From Chloroflexota bacterium (GTDB lineage Bacteria > Chloroflexota > Dehalococcoidia > Dehalococcoidales > RBG-16-60-22): a stretch of DNA of 7,887 bases. A program made the position numbers and the translations under genes. The stretch covers positions 1-7,887 of the forward strand of contig VGOH01000048.1 in NCBI GenBank assembly GCA_016875955.1, given 5' to 3'. The first letter of the stretch is position 1. The number at the start of each line of letters is the position of its first letter. The notes below the pieces were generated by a model that did no database searches, had not been told where the DNA came from, and was given only the letters and a program-made list of their open reading frames with translations. Of the stretch, positions 1 through 5,918 are shown piece after piece.

Positions 1-794
1 TATGTTCCCGGCAGCGCCTTCGGCACATTAAATGAGACTGTGGCAAAGGTGCCGGATTCATTCGTCTTGGCATAGGCAACCTCCTTAGACTGGAAAAAAA
101 CGGACACGTCGCTCCTGGAGGCAAAACCGTTGCCGCTGACCTGCGCTATGCTCCCCACCGCTCCGGTAACCGGACTCAGGGCAATCCAGGGGAGCACCTC
201 ATACTCAACCTCGTGGGCGTTACCCTCGGCGTTACTGGCCATAATTACGTGGGCCCCGGCCGTGCTGTCCGGGATATTAAAACTGTAACTGAATTCGCCA
301 GTTGTTGATGCGGTCAGCGTGCCGAGCACTTTAGCATCAAAATATATGGTCACCACCTTGTCCGCATAAAAACCTTTGCCGACCACGCTCAGGTTGCGAC
401 CTACCGGGCCTGACTTGGCGCTGAGCTTGATTTCAGGTCCAATGACAGTAAAAGTATTCAGGGCCAGCGTTGAGCCCATTTCGTTCTTCACCCTGATGGT
501 ATGCGCACCAGCCGTGCTTTTCGGGATATTAAAGCTCAGCTGAAAGCTGCCCGTTTGCGGCACCACAATCGGGCTGGCACTGATTTCCCCATTATCAAAA
601 AAGATGTATACTTCGTCCCCTTTAAAGGACTCCCAGTTTTCCCCGGAAATGGTAACCAGGGTCCCTACCGCGCCAGAGTTAGGCGATAGATTAATCAGCG
701 GCGCGGCCATAACCGGAATACCTGACAGAGCTATCAGACAGCCACAAAGAAGAACCGCCAGCACTATGATACGAATATTTTTACCACGTTCCAT
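1..794 (-). CDS. secreted protein with IPT/TIG-like beta-sandwich repeats (partial, C-terminus outside window)
   Basis: The reading frame is open from an ATG at 794 to the window edge (264 codons, no stop), so the 3' part is missing. Residues 1-31 form a signal peptide: basic start (MERGKNIR), a hydrophobic core of about 20 residues, and a probable signal peptidase I site after VMA (28-30). Three tandem repeats of about 85 residues follow, starting near residues 33, 120 and 203. Each opens with an LSP.SGAVG-like stretch and a SG-GF/W turn, then a V.I/VFF strand, and ends with F.FN(I/V)P, followed in repeats 1 and 2 by STAGAH. This pattern resembles IPT/TIG or Ig-like cell-surface domains. A G-run (806-811) lies 11 bases before the ATG as a possible ribosome site. 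The protein probably acts outside the membrane, as a surface or adhesion protein; its ligand is unknown. It lies 44 bases behind the HTH gene and may be co-transcribed with it. Confidence 0.8.
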   Translation of the reverse strand, partial: MERGKNIRIIVLAVLLCGCLIALSGIPVMAAPLINLSPNSGAVGTLVTISGENWESFKGDEVYIFFDNGEISASPIVVPQTGSFQLSFNIPKSTAGAHTIRVKNEMGSTLALNTFTVIGPEIKLSAKSGPVGRNLSVVGKGFYADKVVTIYFDAKVLGTLTASTTGEFSYSFNIPDSTAGAHVIMASNAEGNAHEVEYEVLPWIALSPVTGAVGSIAQVSGNGFASRSDVSVFFQSKEVAYAKTNESGTFATVSFNVPKALPGT

Positions 795-838
795 CGGCCA
801 AGCCACCCCCCTTTAACAGAATAACTTTTTCCCCTCCT

Positions 839-1045
839 TCACTTTAGCAGTCTTCTTCTGGCGCCACGCCTGGAAACATAGGTCCCGGCAAAATTATCCA
901 GTATGTCGCCACTTATCAGCCAGGTGTTATGTATCTTTATCGCCGGTATATCTCCCTGCCGGCACAGCCGTTTTACCGTCTCGGGATGAATCTTAAGACG
1001 CCTGCCGGCCTCTATCACATTATAATAGTTATCAAAAGGTGTCAT
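839..1045 (-). CDS. small helix-turn-helix DNA-binding protein (excisionase/MerR-like HTH_17 type)
   Basis: The 68-residue protein is essentially one winged-helix DNA-binding domain. Residues 8-27 (YNVIEAGRRLKIHPETVKRL) form the helix-turn-helix, and residues 29-45 (RQGDIPAIKIHNTWLIS) form the G.IPA.K....W.I wing typical of excisionase-family HTH_17 domains. The C-terminus is strongly basic (SRRGARRRLLK). There is no catalytic or ligand-binding domain. The ATG at 1045 lies about 20 bases after a perfect consensus promoter, but no clear Shine-Dalgarno sequence precedes it. The gene lies 57 bases behind ruvX and 44 bases ahead of the secreted repeat protein. No integrase or phage gene is visible, so a regulator role is more likely here than true excisionase activity; this is inference. 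The target is unknown, and the palindrome at its own transcription start is a candidate. Confidence 0.8.
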   Translation of the reverse strand: MTPFDNYYNVIEAGRRLKIHPETVKRLCRQGDIPAIKIHNTWLISGDILDNFAGTYVSRRGARRRLLK

Positions 1046-1057
1046 ATAAATATATTA

Positions 1058-1068
1058 CTTTGTCAAAG
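1058..1068. promoter_or_regulatory. candidate operator: short palindrome at the HTH gene transcription start
   Basis: CTTTG-T-CAAAG is a perfect 5-base-pair inverted repeat around one central base. It lies just downstream of the -10 box at 1071-1076, so it would cover the predicted transcription start (about 1064). A protein bound here would block initiation. Autoregulation by the HTH protein is an inference; a short AT-rich palindrome could also arise by chance. Confidence 0.3.
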
Positions 1069-1070
1069 CA

Positions 1071-1099
1071 ATTATAATAGAAAAAAATTATTATGTCAA
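1071..1099 (-). promoter_or_regulatory. perfect sigma-70-type promoter for the HTH gene
   Basis: Reading the minus strand, TTGACA (1099-1094) is followed by exactly 17 bases and TATAAT (1076-1071), a full match to the housekeeping consensus. The spacer is AT-rich with a run of seven T. Transcription would start near 1064, giving a leader of about 19 bases before the ATG at 1045. It gives the HTH and secreted-protein genes transcription independent of alaS-ruvX. Confidence 0.75.
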
Positions 1100-1102
1100 T
1101 AC

Positions 1103-1516
1103 CTAGGCCAGTTTTTCATCAAGATAACCCTGCAGTATGAGCGCGGCGGCCATGGCATCGTCCCGGCTTCTGCGGTCTTTCCCGGTCATTTTCATGAGCC
1201 TTTGCGCAGAGGCAGTGGTCAGGCGCTCATCCCGGAACTCAACGGTCACCTCCGTATGTCGGCGCAACTGATGAGCGAAATCCTGTACTTTCTCCGCCTG
1301 CGGGCCGAGGCTGCCGTTCAGGGAAAGCGGCAGGCCCACCACCACCGCCCCCACCTGGTTCTGGTCAACGATAGCCAGAATAGCATTGATGTCCGACGGC
1401 TCGTCGGCGCGGTTGATAATGGTGAGCGGGCTGGCCAGTATGCCCTGGGGGTCACTCATGGCCACCCCGATTCGCCGGTCGCCGATGTCCAGGCCCAGAC
1501 TGCGCGTTTTCCCCAC
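1103..1516 (-). CDS. ruvX: RuvX/YqgF family pre-16S rRNA nuclease
   Basis: The 137-residue protein has the normal length and motifs of the RNase H-fold YqgF family. These are LGLDIGDRRIGVAMSD (residues 7-22, acidic Asp10), VVVGLPLSLNG (58-68), DERLTT (96-101, Glu97) and a C-terminal RDDAMAAALILQGYLD (118-133) with the third acidic site. Members mature the 5' end of 16S rRNA; older names are 'Holliday junction resolvase-like' and RuvX. The start is GTG at 1516, and no other start codon lies in frame between it and the upstream alaS region. No separate Shine-Dalgarno is visible because the G-run directly abuts the GTG. Translation is probably helped by coupling to alaS, whose stop is 16 bases upstream. 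The alaS-ruvX pairing fits the frequent linkage of these two genes in bacteria. Confidence 0.95.
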   Translation of the reverse strand: MGKTRSLGLDIGDRRIGVAMSDPQGILASPLTIINRADEPSDINAILAIVDQNQVGAVVVGLPLSLNGSLGPQAEKVQDFAHQLRRHTEVTVEFRDERLTTASAQRLMKMTGKDRRSRDDAMAAALILQGYLDEKLA

Positions 1517-1532
1517 CCCCGAATAAACTGCT

Positions 1533-4139
1533 TTAGATTAAAGTCTTCACCAGGCGGAGGGCTTCATCAAGTTTCTCTTTGTTCCTGCCACCCGCCTGGG
1601 CCAGATTTGGCTTGCCACCACCGCCGCCACCAGTTACCTTAGCCACTTCCTTTATGATTTTGCCAGCGTCATAGCCGCGGGCGACCAGGTCAGGAGTTAC
1701 CGCGGCCAGAAACACTGGCTTCCCCTCGGTTAAAGTGCCCAGCACCAGAACAACGCTCTTCAGCTTATCGCGGATGAAGTCGGCCATTTCCCGCAGTATC
1801 TCCATTCGCGATGAAGGCACCCGGGCCACAAGCACCTTTACCCCGTTTATCTCTTCAACCTGTCCAAGCAACGAATCCACCCTCATTCTGGCCAGTTCTT
1901 TTTCCAGGGCCAAGACTTTTTTGCGCTCTTTGTCCAGTTCAATGCCCAGAGATTCAGCAGCACCCTGCAAATCTGCCAGACGCTTCTGCACAAAATTTTC
2001 CGCCCCCCTCCCCGTCACCGCCTCAATGCGGCGCAGCCCGGCGCCGATGCTGCTCTCGGCAATGATATGGAAGAACCCGATTTCCCCGGTTGACCTTACA
2101 TGTGTGCCGCCGCAGAGCTCCGAGCTTACAGGCGGTTGGCCAATGCGCAGCACCCGGACGGTATCGCCGTATTTCTCATCAAAGAGGGCGATAACGCCCT
2201 CTGCTATCGCCTGCTTGTAGGGCAATTCCTCATCGTAAACGGGCAGGTCCTGGCGGATTTTCTCGTTGACCAGACGCTGCACCGATTCCACCTCCTCCTT
2301 CAGCATGGCGTTCAGGTGCGAGAAGTCAAAGCGGAACTGGTCCGGCGCCACCAGCGAGCCCCTCTGCTGCACATGCTCGCCGAGGACGCTGCGCAGCGCG
2401 TTCTGGAGCAGATGGGTGGCGGTGTGGTTGCGGGCAATGTCCAGACGCCTGGCCTGGTCAACCTCGGCTTCAACCTCCTCGCCCACCGCCAGAGCGCCAT
2501 CAGCCACCTTCCCCTGATGGGCGATGATATCGGGCGGTATCCTGATGGTATCGGTCACGGTGAACTGCCCGGAGGCGCCGCGAATCTGGCCGGCATCACC
2601 CACCTGCCCGCCCATCTCACCGTAGAACGGCGTCGTTTCCAGAATAATGCTGGCGCTCTGTCCTTTTTTCACGCTGTCCGCAGTACTGCCGTCAACAAGT
2701 ATATCTATAATAACCGACCTGTGTTTTAAATCGTGGTAGCCAATGAAGGGAGTGGTTTCATATTGGCGACTAATAATCACTTTCGGCGCTGCAGCAGAGA
2801 GAGTTAGAGCCGCAGGTGCAGGTTGAATTACAACATCTCGCTTTTGAGCAGCACGCGCTTTCTCCCGCTGCTTCTCCATCTTCTTTTCAAAGCCAGCTTC
2901 ATCAACGGTCATGCCACGCTCACGGGCAATCTCCCGCGTTATCTCCACAGGAAAACCGTAGGTATCATAGAGCTTGAACGCCTGTTCTCCTGTGATTTCA
3001 TTTTTCTTTTTCCCCGTCAGTCCAGCAAGTATACCATCAAGCAACTCCAGTCCGGTGCTGAGCGTTTCTTCAAACCTCGCCTCCTCCACTCCGATAAGCT
3101 TGAGAATAAAGTCCTGCCGCTGCTCTATCTCCGGGTAAACATGCCCCATGAGGCCAACGGCCTCTCTGGCGATATCAGTCAGAAAGGGCTTGTCCAGTCC
3201 TAATCTCCGGCCAAAAAGGGCGGCCCGCCGCAGCAACCTCCGCAGGACATATCCCCTGCCCTCGTTGCTGGGGATGACGCCATCGGCAATGAGGAAAGTA
3301 ACGCCCCGCCCGTGCTCGGCGACCACCCTCATCGCCTCATCGGTCTTTTTATCCGCCCCATACTTTTTCCCGCTCAACTTTGATACACTCTCCAGAAGCG
3401 GGGCAAACAGTTCCGTCTCATAAACCGAGGTCTTGCCGGTGACCGCCGCCACCGTCCTCTCCAGCCCCATCCCCGTGTCAATATTTGGTTTGGGCAGCGG
3501 CGTCCGCTTTCCACTTTCGTCCTGGTCATACTGGGTGAAGACCAGGTTCCAGATTTCAGAAAAGCGGCCGCACTGGCAGTTCGGCTTGCAGTCAGGCTTG
3601 CCGCAGCCGACCTCCTCGCCGAAGTCGTAATGCAGTTCACTGCACGGCCCGCAGGGCCCGGTATTGCCCGCCGGGCCCCAGAAGTTGTCCTCCTCACCAA
3701 ATCTCAGGATTCTGCCCTCAGGAACGCCAATGTCCTTCCAGTACTGGAAGGACTCGTCATCATCAAGGTAGATAGTCGCCCAGAGCCGCTCCGGCGGCAG
3801 TTTCAATCGCTCGGTGACAAACTCCCAGGCCCAGGCTATGGACTCTTTCTTGAAATAGTCGCCGATGCTGAAGTTGCCCAGCATCTCAAAAAAGGTCAGG
3901 TGGCTGGCGTCCCCGACCGACTCAATATCGGTCATGCGGAAACATTTCTGGCACGAGGCCAGACGGGGATTGGGCGGGACGGCTCTGCCCAGATAGTAGT
4001 CCTTGAACTGCACCATGCCAGCGCTGGTGAAGAGAAGGGTAGGGTCGCCGTGAGGAATGAGCGAGGCGCTGGGTATGATATCATGCCCTTTCCCGGCGAA
4101 AAAGTTTAAATAGGCGTTTCTCAATTCATCGCTGGTCAT
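1533..4139 (-). CDS. alaS: alanyl-tRNA synthetase
   Basis: The 868-residue class IIc synthetase charges tRNA-Ala and has the full bacterial domain set and usual length. The aminoacylation core begins with GDPTLLFTSAGMVQFKD (about 31-47) and continues through the FEMLGNFSIGDYF segment (84-96) and GRGYVLRRLLRRA (294-306). A Cys-rich insert (CGKPDCKPNCQCG) lies at 179-191. The editing domain has HTATH (572-576) and CGGTH (676-680), which together supply the zinc ligands that clear Ser/Gly mischarging. A coiled-coil linker and a DHHA1/C-Ala domain with a glycine run followed by KPNLAQAGG (about 837-851) end the protein. The ATG at 4139 is chosen because AGGAG sits six bases upstream; an in-frame TTG at 4157 would add six residues but lacks such a site. 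A promoter lies in the gap after holA, and ruvX follows. Confidence 0.97.
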   Translation of the reverse strand: MTSDELRNAYLNFFAGKGHDIIPSASLIPHGDPTLLFTSAGMVQFKDYYLGRAVPPNPRLASCQKCFRMTDIESVGDASHLTFFEMLGNFSIGDYFKKESIAWAWEFVTERLKLPPERLWATIYLDDDESFQYWKDIGVPEGRILRFGEEDNFWGPAGNTGPCGPCSELHYDFGEEVGCGKPDCKPNCQCGRFSEIWNLVFTQYDQDESGKRTPLPKPNIDTGMGLERTVAAVTGKTSVYETELFAPLLESVSKLSGKKYGADKKTDEAMRVVAEHGRGVTFLIADGVIPSNEGRGYVLRRLLRRAALFGRRLGLDKPFLTDIAREAVGLMGHVYPEIEQRQDFILKLIGVEEARFEETLSTGLELLDGILAGLTGKKKNEITGEQAFKLYDTYGFPVEITREIARERGMTVDEAGFEKKMEKQREKARAAQKRDVVIQPAPAALTLSAAAPKVIISRQYETTPFIGYHDLKHRSVIIDILVDGSTADSVKKGQSASIILETTPFYGEMGGQVGDAGQIRGASGQFTVTDTIRIPPDIIAHQGKVADGALAVGEEVEAEVDQARRLDIARNHTATHLLQNALRSVLGEHVQQRGSLVAPDQFRFDFSHLNAMLKEEVESVQRLVNEKIRQDLPVYDEELPYKQAIAEGVIALFDEKYGDTVRVLRIGQPPVSSELCGGTHVRSTGEIGFFHIIAESSIGAGLRRIEAVTGRGAENFVQKRLADLQGAAESLGIELDKERKKVLALEKELARMRVDSLLGQVEEINGVKVLVARVPSSRMEILREMADFIRDKLKSVVLVLGTLTEGKPVFLAAVTPDLVARGYDAGKIIKEVAKVTGGGGGGKPNLAQAGGRNKEKLDEALRLVKTLI

Positions 4140-4145
4140 CAAATA

Positions 4146-4150
4146 CTCCT
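4146..4150 (-). promoter_or_regulatory. alaS ribosome binding site (fixes the start)
   Basis: On the minus strand AGGAG (4150-4146) is followed by six bases and then ATG at 4139. This places the start at 4139 and not at the in-frame TTG at 4157, which lies upstream of the site. Confidence 0.85.
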
Positions 4151-4183
4151 GATACAAGGACCGAACGAGCCGTTGATTACTTG

Positions 4184-4213
4184 ATTTTAGGCGTAAGACG
4201 CCGTAGCTGTCAA
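4184..4213 (-). promoter_or_regulatory. probable alaS promoter with inverted repeat in the spacer
   Basis: On the minus strand TTGACA (4213-4208) is followed by 18 bases and TAAAAT (4189-4184), five of six matches at -10. It lies just after the holA stop (4221), giving a leader of about 38 bases, too short for a T-box. The spacer holds a perfect inverted repeat, GGCGT-CTT-ACGCC (4202-4190), which could be an operator. It is not followed by a T-run, so it is not a good holA terminator. Confidence 0.55.
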
Positions 4214-4220
4214 ACGAAGG

Positions 4221-5237
4221 CTACCTTACTGACGTTTTTGCCCCATGGCACAGCTCGGCGATTAATATATTCAGGGCAAGCTCGGGGGCGTATTTCCCAG
4301 TTTTAATCGACAGGTCGGTCTCCAGCAGCCGGTGATATACCTCCTTCAGTCGTGCCAGCGTGTACCGGCCGGCCTGTTCCAGCGTCAGGTGCAGGTGTTT
4401 CTGAGAGGTCATTTCCAGCCGGCCCATTATCTCCGCTTCGGCACGGCGCTGATTTTTCAGTTCCTTCGCCCGGACGATTAACCGTACCTGCCGGGTGAGC
4501 ATGACCAGAACATAGGCCGGCGACGCGCCCCTCTGCAACAGCTGTTCTGCCAGCCTTGCGGCTACCCCTCCTCTGAACTCAAGAATGGCATCTACCAGGT
4601 CGAAGACACTGGCCTCATGAACGTAGCTCACCACCCGCTTGACATCATCAGCCTCAATCCGCTTGCCTTCGGCGAATAGCAGCAGCTTGTCAATCTCACC
4701 AGCCATTGTCCAGAGGTTGCTGCCGACATAACTGGTCAACAGGTCAATGGCCGGCGGGGCGATGCTGCTCCCTCTCTCCACAACGCGATTTTTTATCCAC
4801 CGAATTAACCTGTCTTTTTGCAGCAGCGGGAAAGCCTTGACCTTCGCCTTTGCCGAGAGCGCATTGAGCAGGGGGTTCTTATTGCCTATCTTGCCGTCCA
4901 CAAGCACCACCACGGTGCTTTCGGGCACGGTTAACAGATAATCGGCCAGCGGCCGGCACTCATCCTGCCGGTCTGAGGCGCCAGCGTTCTTTTTCCGCCG
5001 TCCCGATTTCCCTCTGGACTCAAAACGCCCCAGTAAGCCCTGAATGATAACCAGTCGTTTTTCGGCAAGAAATGGCACCACTTCGGCCACTGTTTTCAGC
5101 TGGTCGATGGACACCTTCGGGGCATCCAGCACAGTGGTATTGGTGGCCAGAGCGGTCTCATCACCAATGGTGCTTTTTATCTCGTTCAGCGCCAGCTGCC
5201 GGGAATAATCGTCTTCACCGTAGAGAACGTAGAGCAA
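4221..5237 (-). CDS. holA: DNA polymerase III delta subunit (clamp-loader wrench)
   Basis: The 338-residue protein matches HolA in length and layout. The N-terminus LYVLYGEDDYSRQLALNEI (2-20) is the family's opening strand and helix. A region with VVVLVDGKIGNKNPLLNAL follows (about 109-127), then the lid helices (DLLTSYVGSNLWTMAGEIDKLLLF), then the C-terminal collar domain (about 210-330) with the ASVFDLVDAILEFRGGVAARLAEQLLQRGASPAYVLVMLTRQVR pattern seen in delta subunits. Delta opens the beta sliding clamp within the clamp loader during replication. The start is TTG at 5237: AGGGGA (5252-5247) lies nine bases upstream, and an in-frame stop (TAA at 5258-5256) excludes anything much longer. 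It transcribes away from the palindromic intergenic element; alaS follows after 81 bases. Confidence 0.93.
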   Translation of the reverse strand: MLYVLYGEDDYSRQLALNEIKSTIGDETALATNTTVLDAPKVSIDQLKTVAEVVPFLAEKRLVIIQGLLGRFESRGKSGRRKKNAGASDRQDECRPLADYLLTVPESTVVVLVDGKIGNKNPLLNALSAKAKVKAFPLLQKDRLIRWIKNRVVERGSSIAPPAIDLLTSYVGSNLWTMAGEIDKLLLFAEGKRIEADDVKRVVSYVHEASVFDLVDAILEFRGGVAARLAEQLLQRGASPAYVLVMLTRQVRLIVRAKELKNQRRAEAEIMGRLEMTSQKHLHLTLEQAGRYTLARLKEVYHRLLETDLSIKTGKYAPELALNILIAELCHGAKTSVR

Positions 5238-5268
5238 AAGCCAGTTTCCCCTGAGTTATTTGCTATTC

Positions 5269-5277
5269 ATTCTACCA
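5269..5277 (-). promoter_or_regulatory. possible extended -10 promoter of holA
   Basis: On the minus strand TGG-TAGAAT (5277-5269) matches an extended -10 (TGn plus five of six of TATAAT). No convincing -35 lies 16-18 bases upstream. Transcription would start near 5262, just ahead of the AGGGGA ribosome site at 5252-5247. Confidence 0.35.
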
Positions 5278-5344
5278 TAACCAAACTTGCCGGTGTTTAC
5301 TGAATATAACTTCCAAAGATACTATTTGCAATGGTTGTTCTTTC

Positions 5345-5530
5345 GCTCACCCCCTGGCTCCCCCTCTCAAACAGGTTTGTTTTCTACGCTCCATTTTAAA
5401 TAATGTTTGAGAGGGGGAAAGAATTGGAGAGGGGGCTCCGCCCCCTCTTCTCTATACTCCCCTCTCCAGCCATTTATGCCCGTATTTATTTACCCAGTGA
5501 TTCTGGCTGGAGAGGGGCCAGGAGTGAGGC
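5345..5530. repeat. nested palindromic element (REP/MITE-like) of about 186 bases
   Basis: Three inverted repeats sit side by side inside an imperfect outer stem. Stem A: CCCCCTCTCAAAC (5360-5372) pairs perfectly with 5405-5417 over 13 base pairs, with a 32-base loop. Stem B: AGAGGGGGC (5428-5436) pairs with 5440-5448, 9 base pairs with a TCC loop. Stem C: CCCCTCTCCAGCC (5459-5471) pairs perfectly with 5505-5517, 13 base pairs with a 33-base loop. The outer arms (5345-5358 and 5517-5530) match through GC.CAC..CC.TGGC with one or two bulges. Stems A and C share a CCCCTCTC core. No transposase, open frame or T-tract accompanies them, so intrinsic termination is unlikely. The form suggests a dispersed palindromic element, possibly mobile by action of an enzyme encoded elsewhere; copy number cannot be judged from one window. 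Confidence 0.75.
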
Positions 5531-5643
5531 ATCAACTGCCAGCCAAAGGTAAATAAAACCCTACCAAAAGCCTATTGAGAAATTGTCCGGCAAAGAGTAG
5601 ACTTTATATCAGTTACAATATGATTTGGACACTGTTTTATTTA

Positions 5644-5650
5644 AGAGGTG
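5644..5650 (+). promoter_or_regulatory. ribosome binding site that fixes the HEAT-like gene start
   Basis: AGAGGTG lies six bases before ATG at 5657. The alternative in-frame GTG at 5648 is part of this site and so cannot use it. Confidence 0.75.
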
Positions 5651-5656
5651 CACCAA

Positions 5657-5884
5657 ATGTCAGAGAAACCCGGGGAATTAAAGAAACTTGCCGAGATTGC
5701 GGCCGATATGAAATTGCCCGCTAACATCAGGACTAAAGCCATCGAACAGCTGGGCCTCGTTGCCACCCACGATGCCCTGCTGGCCCTGCTGGACATCGCC
5801 GCCAACGAGAACCTGGTGACCAAGGAACGGGACCTCGCTCTGAAGCAGGCGAGAGAGGTCATTAAGAAATCAAGCCCGCATTAG
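5657..5884 (+). CDS. small HEAT-like helical protein, function unknown
   Basis: The 75-residue protein is all-helical by composition. After a short start, residues about 5-18 form one helix. Residues 22-50 (IRTKAIEQLGLVATHDALLALLDIAAN) then show the helix-turn-helix hairpin of a HEAT-type repeat (R..A...LG......L..LL..A), followed by a charged helix (54-70). There is no signal peptide, membrane segment, cysteine or catalytic motif, so a soluble protein-binding role is likely but unproven. The start is ATG at 5657 because AGAGGTG (5644-5650) lies six bases upstream; an in-frame GTG at 5648 falls inside that ribosome site and is unlikely. The YchF-family gene begins 34 bases after its stop, so the two are probably one transcript. 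Confidence 0.8.
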   Translation: MSEKPGELKKLAEIAADMKLPANIRTKAIEQLGLVATHDALLALLDIAANENLVTKERDLALKQAREVIKKSSPH

Positions 5885-5893
5885 CCAATTCTC

Positions 5894-5907
5894 CACGTGC
5901 GGACGTG
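5894..5907 (+). repeat. small inverted repeat ahead of the YchF-family start
   Basis: CACGT-GCGG-ACGTG gives a 5-base-pair stem with a 4-base loop; ACGTGC also occurs twice in direct orientation (5895-5900 and 5903-5908). It lies 11 bases before the ATG at 5919 and could form a hairpin close to the ribosome entry site. It is short, so chance is possible. Confidence 0.3.
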
Positions 5908-5918
5908 CAGTTAGACCG

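Larger units (their letters stand above)
5238..5656. other. 419-base non-coding gap between divergent holA and the HEAT-like gene
   Basis: No supported gene lies here on either strand. The left edge holds the holA ribosome site and a possible extended -10. The centre (5345-5530) is a nested palindromic element described separately. The right part (5531-5656) is AT-rich and holds weak promoter-like boxes for the plus-strand gene: TTGTCC at 5583-5588 with TATATC at 5605-5610 (16-base spacer), and TACAAT at 5614-5619 without a good -35. The ribosome site AGAGGTG (5644-5650) precedes the ATG at 5657. Confidence 0.7.

Noticed and set aside
929..1642. 237-codon plus-strand open frame
   Set aside because: It lies antisense to ruvX, the start of the HTH gene and the end of alaS, which carry clear family motifs. 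Its own translation shows no recognisable domain.
2100..2729. 209-codon plus-strand open frame inside alaS
   Set aside because: It is antisense to the alaS editing domain, is low in recognisable motifs, and is explained by the GC-rich codon use of alaS.
3630..4109. 159-codon plus-strand open frame
   Set aside because: It is antisense to the AlaS catalytic core, with no family resemblance and no ribosome site noted.
4140..4157. Six-residue N-terminal extension of AlaS from TTG at 4157
   Set aside because: The AGGAG site lies between this TTG and the ATG at 4139, and AlaS proteins normally begin close to the latter.
4140..4220. T-box riboswitch ahead of alaS
   Set aside because: The gap is only 81 bases and the predicted leader about 38, far too short for a T-box, and no terminator/antiterminator pair is present.
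5426..5450. Stem B as an intrinsic transcription terminator
   Set aside because: The hairpin is GC-rich and tight, but neither strand has a T-run after it, and it lies upstream of both flanking genes.
5345..5530. CRISPR array or tRNA-like cloverleaf
   Set aside because: There are no regularly spaced direct repeats. The stem lengths (13, 9, 13) and 32-33-base loops do not match a tRNA.
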